Of a stretch of DNA of 64,000 bases, positions 1 to 7,598 are shown piece by piece. The number at the start of each line of letters is the position of its first letter. The stretch's first letter is position 1. This stretch comes from a virus, in IMG/VR virus record IMGVR_UViG_3300046787_000345, positions 1 to 64,000 of that record. One strand, 5' to 3'. Made by a program: the position numbers and the translations under genes. The notes below the pieces were generated by a model. It was not told the DNA's origin. It made no database searches and saw only the letters and a list, made by a program, of their open reading frames with translations.

Positions 1-443
1 AATAATGCTTTTATTTCAGGCGTATCTTCAAAGTACCCATTTGCTATACCATGCATTACTGCGTTTTCAGTTTCAGATTCATCAAAATTGTAATTACAAA
101 TAACATAATCATCCAATTCGTTGAAAAAGTATTCTTTTCTACCTAACCCACTAAATTCAAATATAAATAATGAATCATCTACATTACCATATTTACTTTC
201 TATTACATCTAATGTCTTACGATAAATACGTTCATTTCCATAACCAGATTTAGCTAAATTATGTACTTTGATTTTATCGGTAATTAAAGTTTGAAGTAAT
301 CCAGGCCATGAAAAGTTATTCTGAATTAACTCTATTCCTAAATTTTTGTAAAGAGATACTAATTTAGAATCTTTATGAAATTCGAATCCGCCACCTGCAG
401 TATATGATGTACCAAAACAATATATGTTTTTAATTTTTGTCAT
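1..443 (-). CDS. SGNH/GDSL-type hydrolase, 3' end beyond the window
   Basis: The gene starts at 443 and runs off the left edge, leaving about 147 residues. Residues 11-17 read GTSYTAG, a variant of the GDS(L) block I with Ser13 as the expected nucleophile. AKSGYGN at 64-70 fits block III, where an Asn helps form the oxyanion hole. The family hydrolyses esters, often on acylated glycans. The catalytic Asp/His block would lie outside the window. The start overlaps the end of the DUF2061 gene by 14 bases, so the two are co-transcribed. Its place behind the sulfate-activation-type genes suggests a role in glycan decoration, which is inference. Confidence 0.6.
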   Translation of the reverse strand, partial: MTKIKNIYCFGTSYTAGGGFEFHKDSKLVSLYKNLGIELIQNNFSWPGLLQTLITDKIKVHNLAKSGYGNERIYRKTLDVIESKYGNVDDSLFIFEFSGLGRKEYFFNELDDYVICNYNFDESETENAVMHGIANGYFEDTPEIKAL

Positions 444-648
444 CTTTTAACCCAAATTTAATCCATTTATACCATACTCTTTCATGAATATAATATTGAA
501 TGGGTTTGTACACTAATTCTGCAATACCAAACGCAGTTCCAATTTTAATTGAACCACTTATCCACCACATCAAAATAAACCCTACAAGCGTACTTAAAAT
601 ACGATATGAGATGGTTTTAGCAATATGACGCTTAGGTTGTACTATCAT
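430..648 (-). CDS. DUF2061 family small membrane protein
   Basis: This 72-residue protein has a basic N-terminus (KRHIAKTISYR), one or two hydrophobic helices around residues 14-45 and a C-terminal segment with YKPIQYYIHERVW. That is the DUF2061 pattern. In bacteria DUF2061 proteins often sit beside sulfate adenylyltransferase and APS kinase genes. Here it directly follows an APS-kinase-like gene and a nucleotidyltransferase, with a TAATG stop/start overlap at 648. Family membership is clear by eye, but the biochemical role is unknown. Confidence 0.75.
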   Translation of the reverse strand: MIVQPKRHIAKTISYRILSTLVGFILMWWISGSIKIGTAFGIAELVYKPIQYYIHERVWYKWIKFGLKDDKN

Positions 649-1025
649 TATCCTTTATTTGTATCATAAGTCATAGTTCCGTCTGGTTTCATATGACCAG
701 TACGGATTGCAGTACCACTAATTGTAGCAATTTCAGTTGGTGGTTCGTGATAGATTACATCATATCCTACACCCCTACCATAGTTCACCGATTCAATATC
801 AGGTATTACTGAAATAAATAATTTACCACTTTGTAGTAAATCACTTAGTTCTACTTTTAATTCATCAAATACTTGTTGTGCAGTTTTTGGATTATTGTCA
901 TCCACCTCAACATTTCTGATTGCCAACCAAACATTTTTACCTTGATTCAATTGTTGGTCTATTAACCATTGGTGGCCTTTATGCCAATTCTGCCATCTTC
1001 CAATATACAATGCGTATTTTTTCAT
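648..1025 (-). CDS. Nucleotidyltransferase of the cytidylyltransferase/NMNAT superfamily
   Basis: The 125-residue protein has the two signature motifs of the superfamily: GRWQNWHKGH at residues 9-18, giving the HxGH nucleotide-binding motif, and ISGTAIR at 102-108, equivalent to the C-terminal ISxTxxR motif. Such enzymes transfer a nucleotide from NTP to a phosphate or nucleotide acceptor. It lies between APS kinase and DUF2061 with one-base overlaps (TAATG) on both sides, so all three are translationally coupled. The acceptor cannot be read from sequence. NMN, a sugar phosphate, or sulfate chemistry linked to the neighbouring kinase are all possible. Confidence 0.7.
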   Translation of the reverse strand: MKKYALYIGRWQNWHKGHQWLIDQQLNQGKNVWLAIRNVEVDDNNPKTAQQVFDELKVELSDLLQSGKLFISVIPDIESVNYGRGVGYDVIYHEPPTEIATISGTAIRTGHMKPDGTMTYDTNKG

Positions 1026-1495
1026 TATAACTTATTTATTTTGTTTAGATTATTAATCAATTTTGAGAATGATGTATCTGGTGAATCTTTTGTAGTATCA
1101 ATATCGATAAAATTTACTTGTGGTTGTTCGTAGTTAGAAACGTGAAAATGGTCTCTTTCTCTTACTTCGGTAGTATGTACAAATATTTCAGTTATATCTT
1201 TACCAATTTTATCTTTAAATTCTTCACGTAAATCTAAATAAGGTGATACTAATGATACCACCACATCACATTCACATATGTGAAGATATTCTACTAATGC
1301 TTGTGCGTTTTTGATGTTTGTTCGTCTACCTTGTTCCGAATAATCTTTGTTTTGGTAGATTTCGCGTAAATGGTCTCCATCGACATGGAATACTGATTTT
1401 CTCCAATTACGTTTTTCAGTTTGTAAAAATTTGTGTAGTTTATTACCTAATACGGTCTTACCTGCACCTGGTTGTCCTGTGAACCAATATATCAT
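1025..1495 (-). CDS. cysC: Adenylylsulfate (APS) kinase-like protein
   Basis: The 156-residue P-loop enzyme has Walker A GQPGAGKT at 7-14, DGDHLR at 39-44 and the GRRTNI segment at 56-61 that match the CysC core. APS kinase phosphorylates adenylylsulfate to PAPS, the sulfate donor for sulfotransferases. It is shorter than typical bacterial CysC (about 200 residues) and loses similarity near the C-terminus. The start follows an AGAGGG ribosome-binding-like stretch. It heads an operon with a nucleotidyltransferase, DUF2061 and an SGNH hydrolase. A related but different nucleotide substrate remains possible. Confidence 0.72.
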   Translation of the reverse strand: MIYWFTGQPGAGKTVLGNKLHKFLQTEKRNWRKSVFHVDGDHLREIYQNKDYSEQGRRTNIKNAQALVEYLHICECDVVVSLVSPYLDLREEFKDKIGKDITEIFVHTTEVRERDHFHVSNYEQPQVNFIDIDTTKDSPDTSFSKLINNLNKINKL

Positions 1496-1550
1496 AACTT
1501 TTTTCCCTCTTTATTATAATAGTATATATATCAAATCAAAAAAATCATAA

Positions 1551-1577
1551 AAAAAGGGAAACTTTCGCTTCCCTTTT
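1551..1577 (-). terminator. Intrinsic terminator after the endolysin gene
   Basis: On the minus strand AAAAGGGAA pairs with TTCCCTTTT around an 8-base loop and runs into a T tract. It sits just after the endolysin stop codon at 1581 and before the APS kinase operon. Confidence 0.85.
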
Positions 1578-1580
1578 ATA

Positions 1581-2429
1581 TTATGCTAATAAATGATAAT
1601 ATTCTTTAAAATGTTTTATTCTATCGGCCAAACCGATTGTTCCACCATTTACTCTTTTAGTAATTTTCGTTACAACCGCATCACTTGCTCCTTCATCTGC
1701 AATTCTATGTAATCCATTTTTAGAGAAAAACCATGCTGCAGATGCCAATGCATACTTTGATGCCACTGAATCCGGATTTGATGGGATATCTACACCTATT
1801 GATTTACCAAATGCTGTATAGTTTTCTTTTCCTGTTAATTGAATATATCCACGGCCTCTGAATTTGAATCCTTCACCACTACTTTCAGGTCCATTACCCA
1901 TTCTATTACCATACACTTTGTTTGCAATCTTTTGTGGGTTTCTAGCATAAGGTGCTGCTGATGCTTCAGTTGGAAAGTATTTTCTAAAAATACCATTCAA
2001 ACCTTTTGCTGAATAGTTTAAGTTTTCTTGTGTTAATCTAAATCCACCACTCTCATGTCCACATTGTGCTAAAAAGTGTGCAACTCTTAATGGAGTGTTG
2101 ATTCCAAATTTAGAAGCAACTTCTGGAATTGAATCTATTACAACTTGAGGAACGTGTCCTTTAAGTTTATCTAATTTTAATCCTGCTACTTGAGGTGCAG
2201 GAGTTGATACTGCCGGTTGTGGAGTTGGAGTTGGTGTAGTCGAACCTATGTTCATAATCTTTGCCCAAGTCCCTGGTCCTACTATACCATCTGGAGTTAA
2301 TCCATTTTTTAATTGAAAAGCTTTTACAGCTTCTTCAGTTTTAGGACCAAAGTTACCAATTGGTTCTATACCTAATTTAGTTTGTAATAATTTAACGTTA
2401 TCGTTATTATCACCTTTTTTCAATAACAT
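1581..2429 (-). CDS. Endolysin: peptidoglycan-binding domain plus GH19-type muramidase/chitinase-like domain
   Basis: Residues 1-60 form a PG_binding_1 domain (GDNNDNVKLLQ, then TPDGIVGPGTW). A Pro/Thr-rich linker spans 64-80. Residues 90-282 are a GH19-like lytic domain with AHFLAQCGHESGG at 117-129, where Glu126 is the likely catalytic acid, and RGRGYIQLTGKENY at 191-204. The enzyme would cut host peptidoglycan at lysis. It has no signal peptide, so it needs a holin for release; holin-like genes lie at 12.7-13.7 kb. An AGGAG ribosome-binding site precedes the ATG and a strong terminator follows. Confidence 0.92.
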   Translation of the reverse strand: MLLKKGDNNDNVKLLQTKLGIEPIGNFGPKTEEAVKAFQLKNGLTPDGIVGPGTWAKIMNIGSTTPTPTPQPAVSTPAPQVAGLKLDKLKGHVPQVVIDSIPEVASKFGINTPLRVAHFLAQCGHESGGFRLTQENLNYSAKGLNGIFRKYFPTEASAAPYARNPQKIANKVYGNRMGNGPESSGEGFKFRGRGYIQLTGKENYTAFGKSIGVDIPSNPDSVASKYALASAAWFFSKNGLHRIADEGASDAVVTKITKRVNGGTIGLADRIKHFKEYYHLLA

Positions 2430-2445
2430 ACATATCTCCTATTCT

Positions 2446-2931
2446 TTAATCTAAGTTTGTTTTTAATTTACTACTAATTTTTGATAATTCTGCTTTATCA
2501 ACTCCTAAACTATCAATTACCATAGCAAGTAATTTAATCTTTTGATTGTAGCTTAGTTCTTTACCTTGTGTTAATTCTAATGCTCTTTCAAATCTAACTT
2601 TTAATGCTGCTGGAATTATAGATGAATTTATTTCTTCTGCATCTATATTTTCGTTTACACCTTCCAAATCATCTAATGATTGTGCAGGTGCTGCAGGTTT
2701 TAGATGATGATTAGGTAACATGAATCCGTACTCTTTTTTCAAACGATTAAGAATTTCTTTCTTAACATGAGTAGGTAATCCTTTATGTGATGTTGATGCG
2801 AAATCCTTAGCATCAGATTTATCCATATCCTTTGCTACTTTCGCAACTTTAGGACTTGCAGGAGTTTCACCCTTTTGTGCAGCGTGAACCATACCCATAA
2901 ATCTTTGTTGTGCTTTAGATTGTGCAGGCAT
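2446..2931 (-). CDS. DUF3008-domain phage protein
   Basis: The first ~58 residues (MPAQSKAQQRFMGMVHAAQ, then KDFASTSHKGLP) match DUF3008, a small domain common in phages and of unknown function. A linker at 70-100 contains LEGVNEN, which resembles the prohead-protease-type motif repeated in neighbouring virion genes. Residues 105-161 are helical (ERALELTQGKELS). It is the last of a group of small genes between 7.6 and 2.4 kb. A packaged virion protein is plausible but not shown. Confidence 0.6.
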   Translation of the reverse strand: MPAQSKAQQRFMGMVHAAQKGETPASPKVAKVAKDMDKSDAKDFASTSHKGLPTHVKKEILNRLKKEYGFMLPNHHLKPAAPAQSLDDLEGVNENIDAEEINSSIIPAALKVRFERALELTQGKELSYNQKIKLLAMVIDSLGVDKAELSKISSKLKTNLD

Positions 2932-2932
2932 C

Positions 2933-3124
2933 TTAATCTTCCTCTTCTACTGAATATAAAATATACTTAACTGAATCAGTTGCAGGTTTTTCTGGGTCTT
3001 CTGCAGAATAATATACTTGATTATCAGCCAACCAAGCTTCACATAATTCGTATGTGTTCAAATGCTCAGTTCCTTCTACTGCATCAGTAGAACCTGGAAA
3101 TGTAATTTTGTAAGTTGTTGCCAT
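2933..3124 (-). CDS. Small acidic hypothetical protein
   Basis: A 63-residue acidic protein of the pattern TYKITFPG...TYELCEAWLADN...KYILYSVEEED, suggesting a compact beta-alpha-beta fold. An AAGGA ribosome-binding site lies a few bases before the ATG. It ends 2 bases before the DUF3008 gene, so the two are likely co-expressed. I do not recognise the family. Confidence 0.6.
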   Translation of the reverse strand: MATTYKITFPGSTDAVEGTEHLNTYELCEAWLADNQVYYSAEDPEKPATDSVKYILYSVEEED

Positions 3125-3154
3125 TTTGTATTTTCCTTTGTTTTATGTTAGTTA

Positions 3155-3406
3155 TTATCTACCAAAATATGAATGGTCATCGTGTTCTAAACCATATTTC
3201 ATAATTGTTTCGTCATCTAATAATCGAGCATTAATAGTTCCTAATCTTTTACCTTTGTAATAAACTGACCAGTTACCTTGTGGAGATGCATCGACAGTGA
3301 TGTTTTTTAAATCTTTGATACTTCTATCGTGTAGTTGAACTGCATCCAAAAACTTAGCAGCTTTTGGAGTTAAACTCACCTCATTTAATATTGTTGTTAA
3401 TTTCAT
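3155..3406 (-). CDS. Small protein with T4-like capsid-targeting N-terminus
   Basis: I chose the start at 3406 (MKLTTILNEVS, 83 residues) over an in-frame ATG at 3454. The longer form would overlap the upstream gene, and 3406 lies just after that gene's stop. The first nine residues end in I-L-N-E. This fits the [LI]-x-E site cut by T4-type prohead proteases and resembles the capsid-targeting peptides of T4 internal proteins. The remainder (TVDASPQGNWSVYYKGKRLG) looks like a small beta-rich domain. I infer a packaged internal head protein; the family is unknown. Confidence 0.55.
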   Translation of the reverse strand: MKLTTILNEVSLTPKAAKFLDAVQLHDRSIKDLKNITVDASPQGNWSVYYKGKRLGTINARLLDDETIMKYGLEHDDHSYFGR

Positions 3407-3407
3407 A

Positions 3408-3626
3408 TTATTTCTTATACCAAAAACTTTTCGGATTAGTTGAGTAATTACCATCTATTCTAATAGCTATTTCGTTTGATACTTTACTAGCAACATCATC
3501 GTTACCACTAAAATGTAAAACTATAAAAAATAACTGCATAGAAAGTGCTATTACACACCAACCTGCTGTAAAATAGACTAATCCTTGAATAAAATATTCT
3601 TCGATTTTTTTCTGTAAACTTTTCAT
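3408..3626 (-). CDS. Small single-pass membrane protein
   Basis: 72 residues with an amphipathic basic start (MKSLQKKIEEY), one hydrophobic helix around residues 14-38 and a short polar tail. AAGGAG precedes the start and a TATATTTATA late-type promoter lies 21 bases upstream, so this gene opens a late transcription unit that continues toward the endolysin. The function is unknown; a lysis-related or superinfection role is possible but unsupported. Confidence 0.55.
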   Translation of the reverse strand: MKSLQKKIEEYFIQGLVYFTAGWCVIALSMQLFFIVLHFSGNDDVASKVSNEIAIRIDGNYSTNPKSFWYKK

Positions 3627-3646
3627 TGAAACTCCTTATTTCTCAA

Positions 3647-3656
3647 TATAAATATA
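3647..3656 (-). promoter_or_regulatory. Late-type promoter box TATATTTATA
   Basis: An exact TATATTTATA on the minus strand, 21 bases upstream of the start at 3626 and followed by an AAGGAG ribosome-binding site. The same 10-mer occurs at five other gene starts in the window. It resembles the T4 late box TATAAATA in length, composition and position. Confidence 0.6.
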
Positions 3657-3682
3657 AAGTTTTTAAGGATTCATAAAAAGTA

Positions 3683-4210
3683 TTAGTGTTTGATGTGCTG
3701 AACTCTCCATTTTACGTTCTTAGTACGCAACATTTGTTTTGTTGCATCTACGTTTTTTTGGGAGTCATCTGCGAAGTAGATATCATCGTAACCTTTATTA
3801 TCAATCATATCTTCAATCCAATCTGCTTTATCTTTTGGATTGTTTGATGCTAATGCGATTACGTTGATTTTATTGGAATTGATACCAATATCTCTTAGGT
3901 ATCTTCTAATTGGGTCTGCTGCCGAACGAGCAGTTAGGATATATACTGGTTCTTTTGAAGTTTGAACCACTTTTCTTAGTACGTTAGTAATTCGCTTGAT
4001 TTCTTCCGGTTGTTTTACTTGTTCGAAATCAGAAAAATCAAATACATCTCCTGGTTTCTCATTATATATTGCATATTGAGCTGGAGATAGTTTACTTTTT
4101 TTACCACCTTTATGGGTAATGTATATAAATGAGGTAGTTTTGACTAGGGTATCATCAAAATCAAATATTCTTAAATTCTTACTTTCAGTAAATAAACTTC
4201 TACTTATCAT
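3683..4210 (-). CDS. HAD-superfamily phosphatase
   Basis: The 175-residue protein has all four HAD motifs: I, DFDDTLV beginning at Asp17; II, ILTARS near residue 95; III, the Lys of DKADWIE; and IV, YFADDS. It probably removes phosphate from a nucleotide, a sugar or a nucleic-acid 3' end, like the phosphatase half of T4 polynucleotide kinase. Its N-terminus (MISRSLFTES) resembles the short leader seen on nearby candidate internal head proteins. A TTTGG/TATATTAG promoter lies just upstream, unusual in this otherwise late-type region. Confidence 0.8.
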   Translation of the reverse strand: MISRSLFTESKNLRIFDFDDTLVKTTSFIYITHKGGKKSKLSPAQYAIYNEKPGDVFDFSDFEQVKQPEEIKRITNVLRKVVQTSKEPVYILTARSAADPIRRYLRDIGINSNKINVIALASNNPKDKADWIEDMIDNKGYDDIYFADDSQKNVDATKQMLRTKNVKWRVQHIKH

Positions 4211-4227
4211 ACGTTACTTTTATACAG

Positions 4228-4260
4228 CTAATATACGATAAATTATCGATATTACCAAAT
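4228..4260 (-). promoter_or_regulatory. Bacteroidota-type promoter before the HAD phosphatase gene
   Basis: TTTG (4256-4259) and TATATTAG (4228-4235) on the minus strand are 20 bases apart, the same spacing as ten other copies. The -7 box differs from TAnnTTTG in one of the final bases. Confidence 0.6.
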
Positions 4261-4263
4261 ATT

Positions 4264-4581
4264 TTACCCGTTAATTTGTTGTTTTTTTGCCTTCGGTAAA
4301 GCTTTTTCTAACTTATCGTTTTCTTTTGTAAGATATTCTACTTTAACACTCAATGCAGCTACTTCTTTTGTAAGAGATAACACCATATTACGAAGGTCAT
4401 CTTTTTCCTTAGATGATTGTTCTAATAAGGCTTCTAATTTAGAAATTCTATCTTTACAATCATGTCTGATAAAATCATCATCTTTTTCTTTTTTCTGAGC
4501 TCTTTTTTCATAGAAACGAAATGCAGATGCTCCACCTAACATAGTGATTGCCGTTATTAAAACTGAATAAATATTTTCCAT
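4264..4581 (-). CDS. Membrane-anchored coiled-coil protein, i-spanin-like
   Basis: The start at 4581 (MENIYSVLITAITML) gives 105 residues and a TAATG overlap with the upstream gene; an alternative ATG at 4605 lies inside that gene. Residues 4-24 form a transmembrane helix. From about residue 40 to 95 a heptad-rich coiled coil follows (KDRISKLEALLEQSSKEKDD onward). The N-in, coiled-coil-out layout resembles Rz-type inner-membrane spanins, but no partner lipoprotein is adjacent. A structural scaffold is an alternative. Confidence 0.6.
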   Translation of the reverse strand: MENIYSVLITAITMLGGASAFRFYEKRAQKKEKDDDFIRHDCKDRISKLEALLEQSSKEKDDLRNMVLSLTKEVAALSVKVEYLTKENDKLEKALPKAKKQQING

Positions 4582-5141
4582 TATCGTTTCCCCATTACAT
4601 CCCAAGCAAAATCTATCATCTTTTTCATGCCGGAATTTATATATTTAGATTTATTTGTAGATGATAGTGCATCGTATAATTTTAAAACAGCATTAGCAGA
4701 TTGAACATCTACCATCATTACCTTACCTGTCTTTTGGTCTTTTACTTTCAATGCAGAATGATTTTTTACTATATCATTAAGAACTTTGAGAACTTGAACA
4801 TCTCCTCTTGGAGCTTCTACTTCTGCTTCGTTTACTGATTCACTTTTGTATTCGTGATAATTGGATGATGCTTGAGATATAAAATTCTCAGAATTAGTGA
4901 TATGGTCTTGAATCCAAGCAGGAATATCTTTTTCAGTTTCTCCCATTTTAGCTTTTAATTCGGTTGCCATCTTAATAATAGTATCCAATGAATTTTGGGC
5001 CATTGAAACTTCGTGGTCTTCGCCTTCAGCCTCTTTAAGAGATTTGAAAGAGTTTGCATATGGGTTGGAGTAAACTTTACCAAGTTCAACTTGTTTACCA
5101 TTCCAATCCATAGTTTTCATCATTCCTTTTAAACTTATCAT
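4581..5141 (-). CDS. Phage virion/head-associated hypothetical protein
   Basis: 186 residues. An N-terminal MISLKGMMK segment and SLKEAE (34-39) come first. A central helical module around 43-98 (EVSMAQNSLDTIIKMA, then DIPAWIQDHITNSENFISQA) is one I recognise as recurrent in marine T4-like phages. The linker ESVNEAEV at 101-108 and a C-terminal helical domain follow. LKE and VNE fit [LIV]-x-E prohead protease sites. The start overlaps the upstream stop as ATGA. Function is unknown; an internal head protein is my inference. Confidence 0.55.
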   Translation of the reverse strand: MISLKGMMKTMDWNGKQVELGKVYSNPYANSFKSLKEAEGEDHEVSMAQNSLDTIIKMATELKAKMGETEKDIPAWIQDHITNSENFISQASSNYHEYKSESVNEAEVEAPRGDVQVLKVLNDIVKNHSALKVKDQKTGKVMMVDVQSANAVLKLYDALSSTNKSKYINSGMKKMIDFAWDVMGKR

Positions 5142-5542
5142 ACTGATGCCTTTTTTATACTTTGTTGTTTTTTATAATTCAAAAGAGTTTGTGTAACTGC
5201 TTTTAACTTTCCCTGTTGTAATTTGAACGTATCTGATGTTTTATCTTCCATACTATTCATTTTATCTTTAATGTTCTTAATTCGTTCCATATACCCTTTG
5301 ATTCGTTCATTAGGTGTATGTTTACGATATTCATCTACATTGTTGTTACAACCGATTGCTTTATAAAACTTAGAATAATCAAAAACGATATTTTCATCTT
5401 TGAATTGTTGAACCATTTTATCTGCAATCTCTTTACGATTACCCATATCTTTGACTTGAATAAGTATATCAATTATACCATCAACCATCTGATATTCGTT
5501 ATTATCTAACTTTTCTTTTAATATGGGAATTATCTTCATCAT
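5138..5542 (-). CDS. Hypothetical helical protein with LKE leader
   Basis: 134 residues, mostly helical and charged. The N-terminus MMKIIPILKEKLD carries I-L-K-E, which fits the capsid-targeting/cleavage pattern of its neighbours. The C-terminal half (ERIKGYMERIKNIKDKM and on) is probably coiled coil. It lies 2 bases after the stop of the zinc-ribbon gene's frame and overlaps the next gene by 4 bases (ATGA). No family recognised. Confidence 0.5.
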   Translation of the reverse strand: MMKIIPILKEKLDNNEYQMVDGIIDILIQVKDMGNRKEIADKMVQQFKDENIVFDYSKFYKAIGCNNNVDEYRKHTPNERIKGYMERIKNIKDKMNSMEDKTSDTFKLQQGKLKAVTQTLLNYKKQQSIKKASV

Positions 5543-5544
5543 TT

Positions 5545-6168
5545 TTAGTCTTTACATGTCTTCCAACCACCACCTTTACCTTTGTAGTTTTTTGCTGCCC
5601 AACCATTTGCATATGCAGATGGATAAACATCAAACTTTTTCTTTGCTGCTGCTTTCGATGCAGACCACTTAGCAGGGTCAGTTGGACAATTTCTTTCTAA
5701 AAATAATTCCATCTTTTGTTCTACTGTCAATTTCATATTTTCATTTTTACCAGCACCAGTCTTTACAAATGTAGGTTTCTGACCTTTCTTTTGTTCTCCA
5801 CCTTTTTTACTATCACCTGCATCAGATTGTGCTGCTCTTTTTCTTTTTACAAATGATGCTCTACCATCTTTACCCAATTTACTTGCTTTTGCATTAGAAA
5901 GACATGCAGCATAGGCAGAACCTTCTTTACTGTCCCCACACTTACCAACCTTCTCACCTTTTGAATTATATCTATCCCATCCACCAGTAGGACCTTTACC
6001 AAACCATTTACGAAGGTCTTCACTAATTGGTGTATTATCATTTCCACATTTGTGGCAAGTATATGGGTGTTTACCACCATCAGATATATTCCATGACCAA
6101 CCACAAGAATCACAAATTACTTTGTTATCCGTTACCTCTTCGTTTAATATATCTTTTAAACTTATCAT
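5545..6168 (-). CDS. Zinc-ribbon protein with DUF5872-like C-terminus and capsid-targeting-like leader
   Basis: The leader MISLKDILNE (1-10) ends in L-N-E. A zinc ribbon follows with Cys19, Cys22, Cys38 and Cys41. Residues ~50-110 hold a Gly/Trp/Cys-rich segment (RKWFGKGPTGGWDRY...). A basic Lys/Gly linker spans ~108-140. The last ~50 residues (CPTDPAKWSASKAAAKKKF, then YPSAYANGWAAKNYKGKGGG) match a small DUF5872-type module common in environmental phages. The basic, zinc-binding make-up suggests nucleic-acid contact, perhaps as a packaged internal protein. Confidence 0.6.
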   Translation of the reverse strand: MISLKDILNEEVTDNKVICDSCGWSWNISDGGKHPYTCHKCGNDNTPISEDLRKWFGKGPTGGWDRYNSKGEKVGKCGDSKEGSAYAACLSNAKASKLGKDGRASFVKRKRAAQSDAGDSKKGGEQKKGQKPTFVKTGAGKNENMKLTVEQKMELFLERNCPTDPAKWSASKAAAKKKFDVYPSAYANGWAAKNYKGKGGGWKTCKD

Positions 6169-7565
6169 TATCCTATATACGCATTTAATTCATAAGAATT
6201 TTTCATACCATATACTTGAATATGAAGCATTTTCTTTTGAGGTTTAAAATCTTTTCTTAAACTAAGATGAAATTTATTTGTTTTACCTTCCGATGGTTTA
6301 CGAGGACCCATTCCGATTTCTCTTGCTGCTTCTTCCTCATCGTAATCATATCCACTTTTCTTAGCCCAATCTAATCCTGCTTGAATTGCTGATGTATATG
6401 TTTTGTGATATGTATCGTATTTTGCTTCGTTGATAGTAGATTCTAATACTACTACTGCAAGTTCTTTTTTATCAGATGGGTGGATACTTGCAGGAGTTTG
6501 TTTACCAAATATAGTTACATTAACCCCATCAGTTCCAATACTATGAACTTTATTTAAATATCTTTTTGCATTTTGGTGTAATTCATCATTACTAATCATG
6601 TCATTCATTGAACTCTTCTTATTATATTTAAGAATTGTATCACCGATTTTTGCATGTTTTTCGTAATCTGCGAAAGTATTGTATTGTTTTTTAATTTTGA
6701 AATTTCCGTTTGATAATGTTTTTAATTCATTAACGGATTCAGTTTGTCCCTTTCTTATATTTGAAAGAGATTGTAAAGCGTTTTTTAACGTATTTTGGAA
6801 TTTGGTTTTTTGTTCTGGAGATTTAGTTGCAGATATCTTATCTCTTAATACCTTAATTCTATTGTTAAGATTTTGAATTCTATCACCTTCTACTGATTCT
6901 TTAATTCCTAATTCATCTTGTACATCGGTAATTTCTTTATAATCCATATCCAACATAGCATCAATAATATCTTTTCTTGATGCTTTTGGATTTTTACGAA
7001 CTACTGCTGCTACTTTTTTTTTAGTGAAAGAACCGCCATGGTCATACATTCTAAGAATTTCTTTAAAATGAACATCATTTACACTCATCTCATTTACCGA
7101 TTCTTCGAATTCACCTTTCATATCTTTATGTGCTTGTCTTGCTGCAGCACCACCAACCATTCTTGACGCAGGGTCAGCGTTTTTCAATGATTTTATAACA
7201 GATATTTGCTTTTCAATTAAGTCTTTATATAATTTAATATACTCATCCTTAGTAACTAATGAATTCTTTAATAAGAATAATATAAGTGCAGGTTGTTTAC
7301 CTCTTGTTTTAGCATCTAATTGAGTAGTACCATTTAATTTAGCCAAATCATTAGCCACATTAACCATATTTCCAAGTTTACCACTAAGCATTTTATTAGC
7401 AGGAGTATTTGCATACGCCATAGCTAAATCTAAAATTTCAACTGGTGTCATCTTTTTATCGGTATATTGTTTTTTACCTAAATCGTATGATGCTTCTGAT
7501 AATGATTGTCTGAATTCTTCTCTGACAATTTCTCTTACTATTTGTTTTACTTGTACTTCGTTCAT
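6168..7565 (-). CDS. Multi-domain head polyprotein candidate with repeated SVNE/TINE linkers
   Basis: The 465-residue protein contains repeated short linkers: SLSE (21-24), ESVNE (155-159), ESVE (223-226), TESVNE (275-280) and ESTINE (375-380). Each ends in Glu and, apart from spacing, fits the [LIV]-x-E rule of T4-type prohead proteases. They divide the chain into about five segments. The last (381-465, SAIQAGLDWAKKSGYDYDEE and on) and the second (160-223) look like complete small domains. A late-type TATATTTATA box lies 21 bases before the start. I infer a polyprotein cut inside the prohead; each domain's role is unknown. Confidence 0.55.
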   Translation of the reverse strand: MNEVQVKQIVREIVREEFRQSLSEASYDLGKKQYTDKKMTPVEILDLAMAYANTPANKMLSGKLGNMVNVANDLAKLNGTTQLDAKTRGKQPALILFLLKNSLVTKDEYIKLYKDLIEKQISVIKSLKNADPASRMVGGAAARQAHKDMKGEFEESVNEMSVNDVHFKEILRMYDHGGSFTKKKVAAVVRKNPKASRKDIIDAMLDMDYKEITDVQDELGIKESVEGDRIQNLNNRIKVLRDKISATKSPEQKTKFQNTLKNALQSLSNIRKGQTESVNELKTLSNGNFKIKKQYNTFADYEKHAKIGDTILKYNKKSSMNDMISNDELHQNAKRYLNKVHSIGTDGVNVTIFGKQTPASIHPSDKKELAVVVLESTINEAKYDTYHKTYTSAIQAGLDWAKKSGYDYDEEEAAREIGMGPRKPSEGKTNKFHLSLRKDFKPQKKMLHIQVYGMKNSYELNAYIG

Positions 7566-7585
7566 GGTATATTTTTTTGTATATC

Positions 7586-7595
7586 TATAAATATA
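7586..7595 (-). promoter_or_regulatory. Late-type promoter box TATATTTATA
   Basis: Exact copy of the late-type 10-mer, 21 bases before the start at 7565. It would drive the head-protein operon from 7.5 to 4.6 kb. Confidence 0.6.
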
Positions 7596-7598
7596 TTT

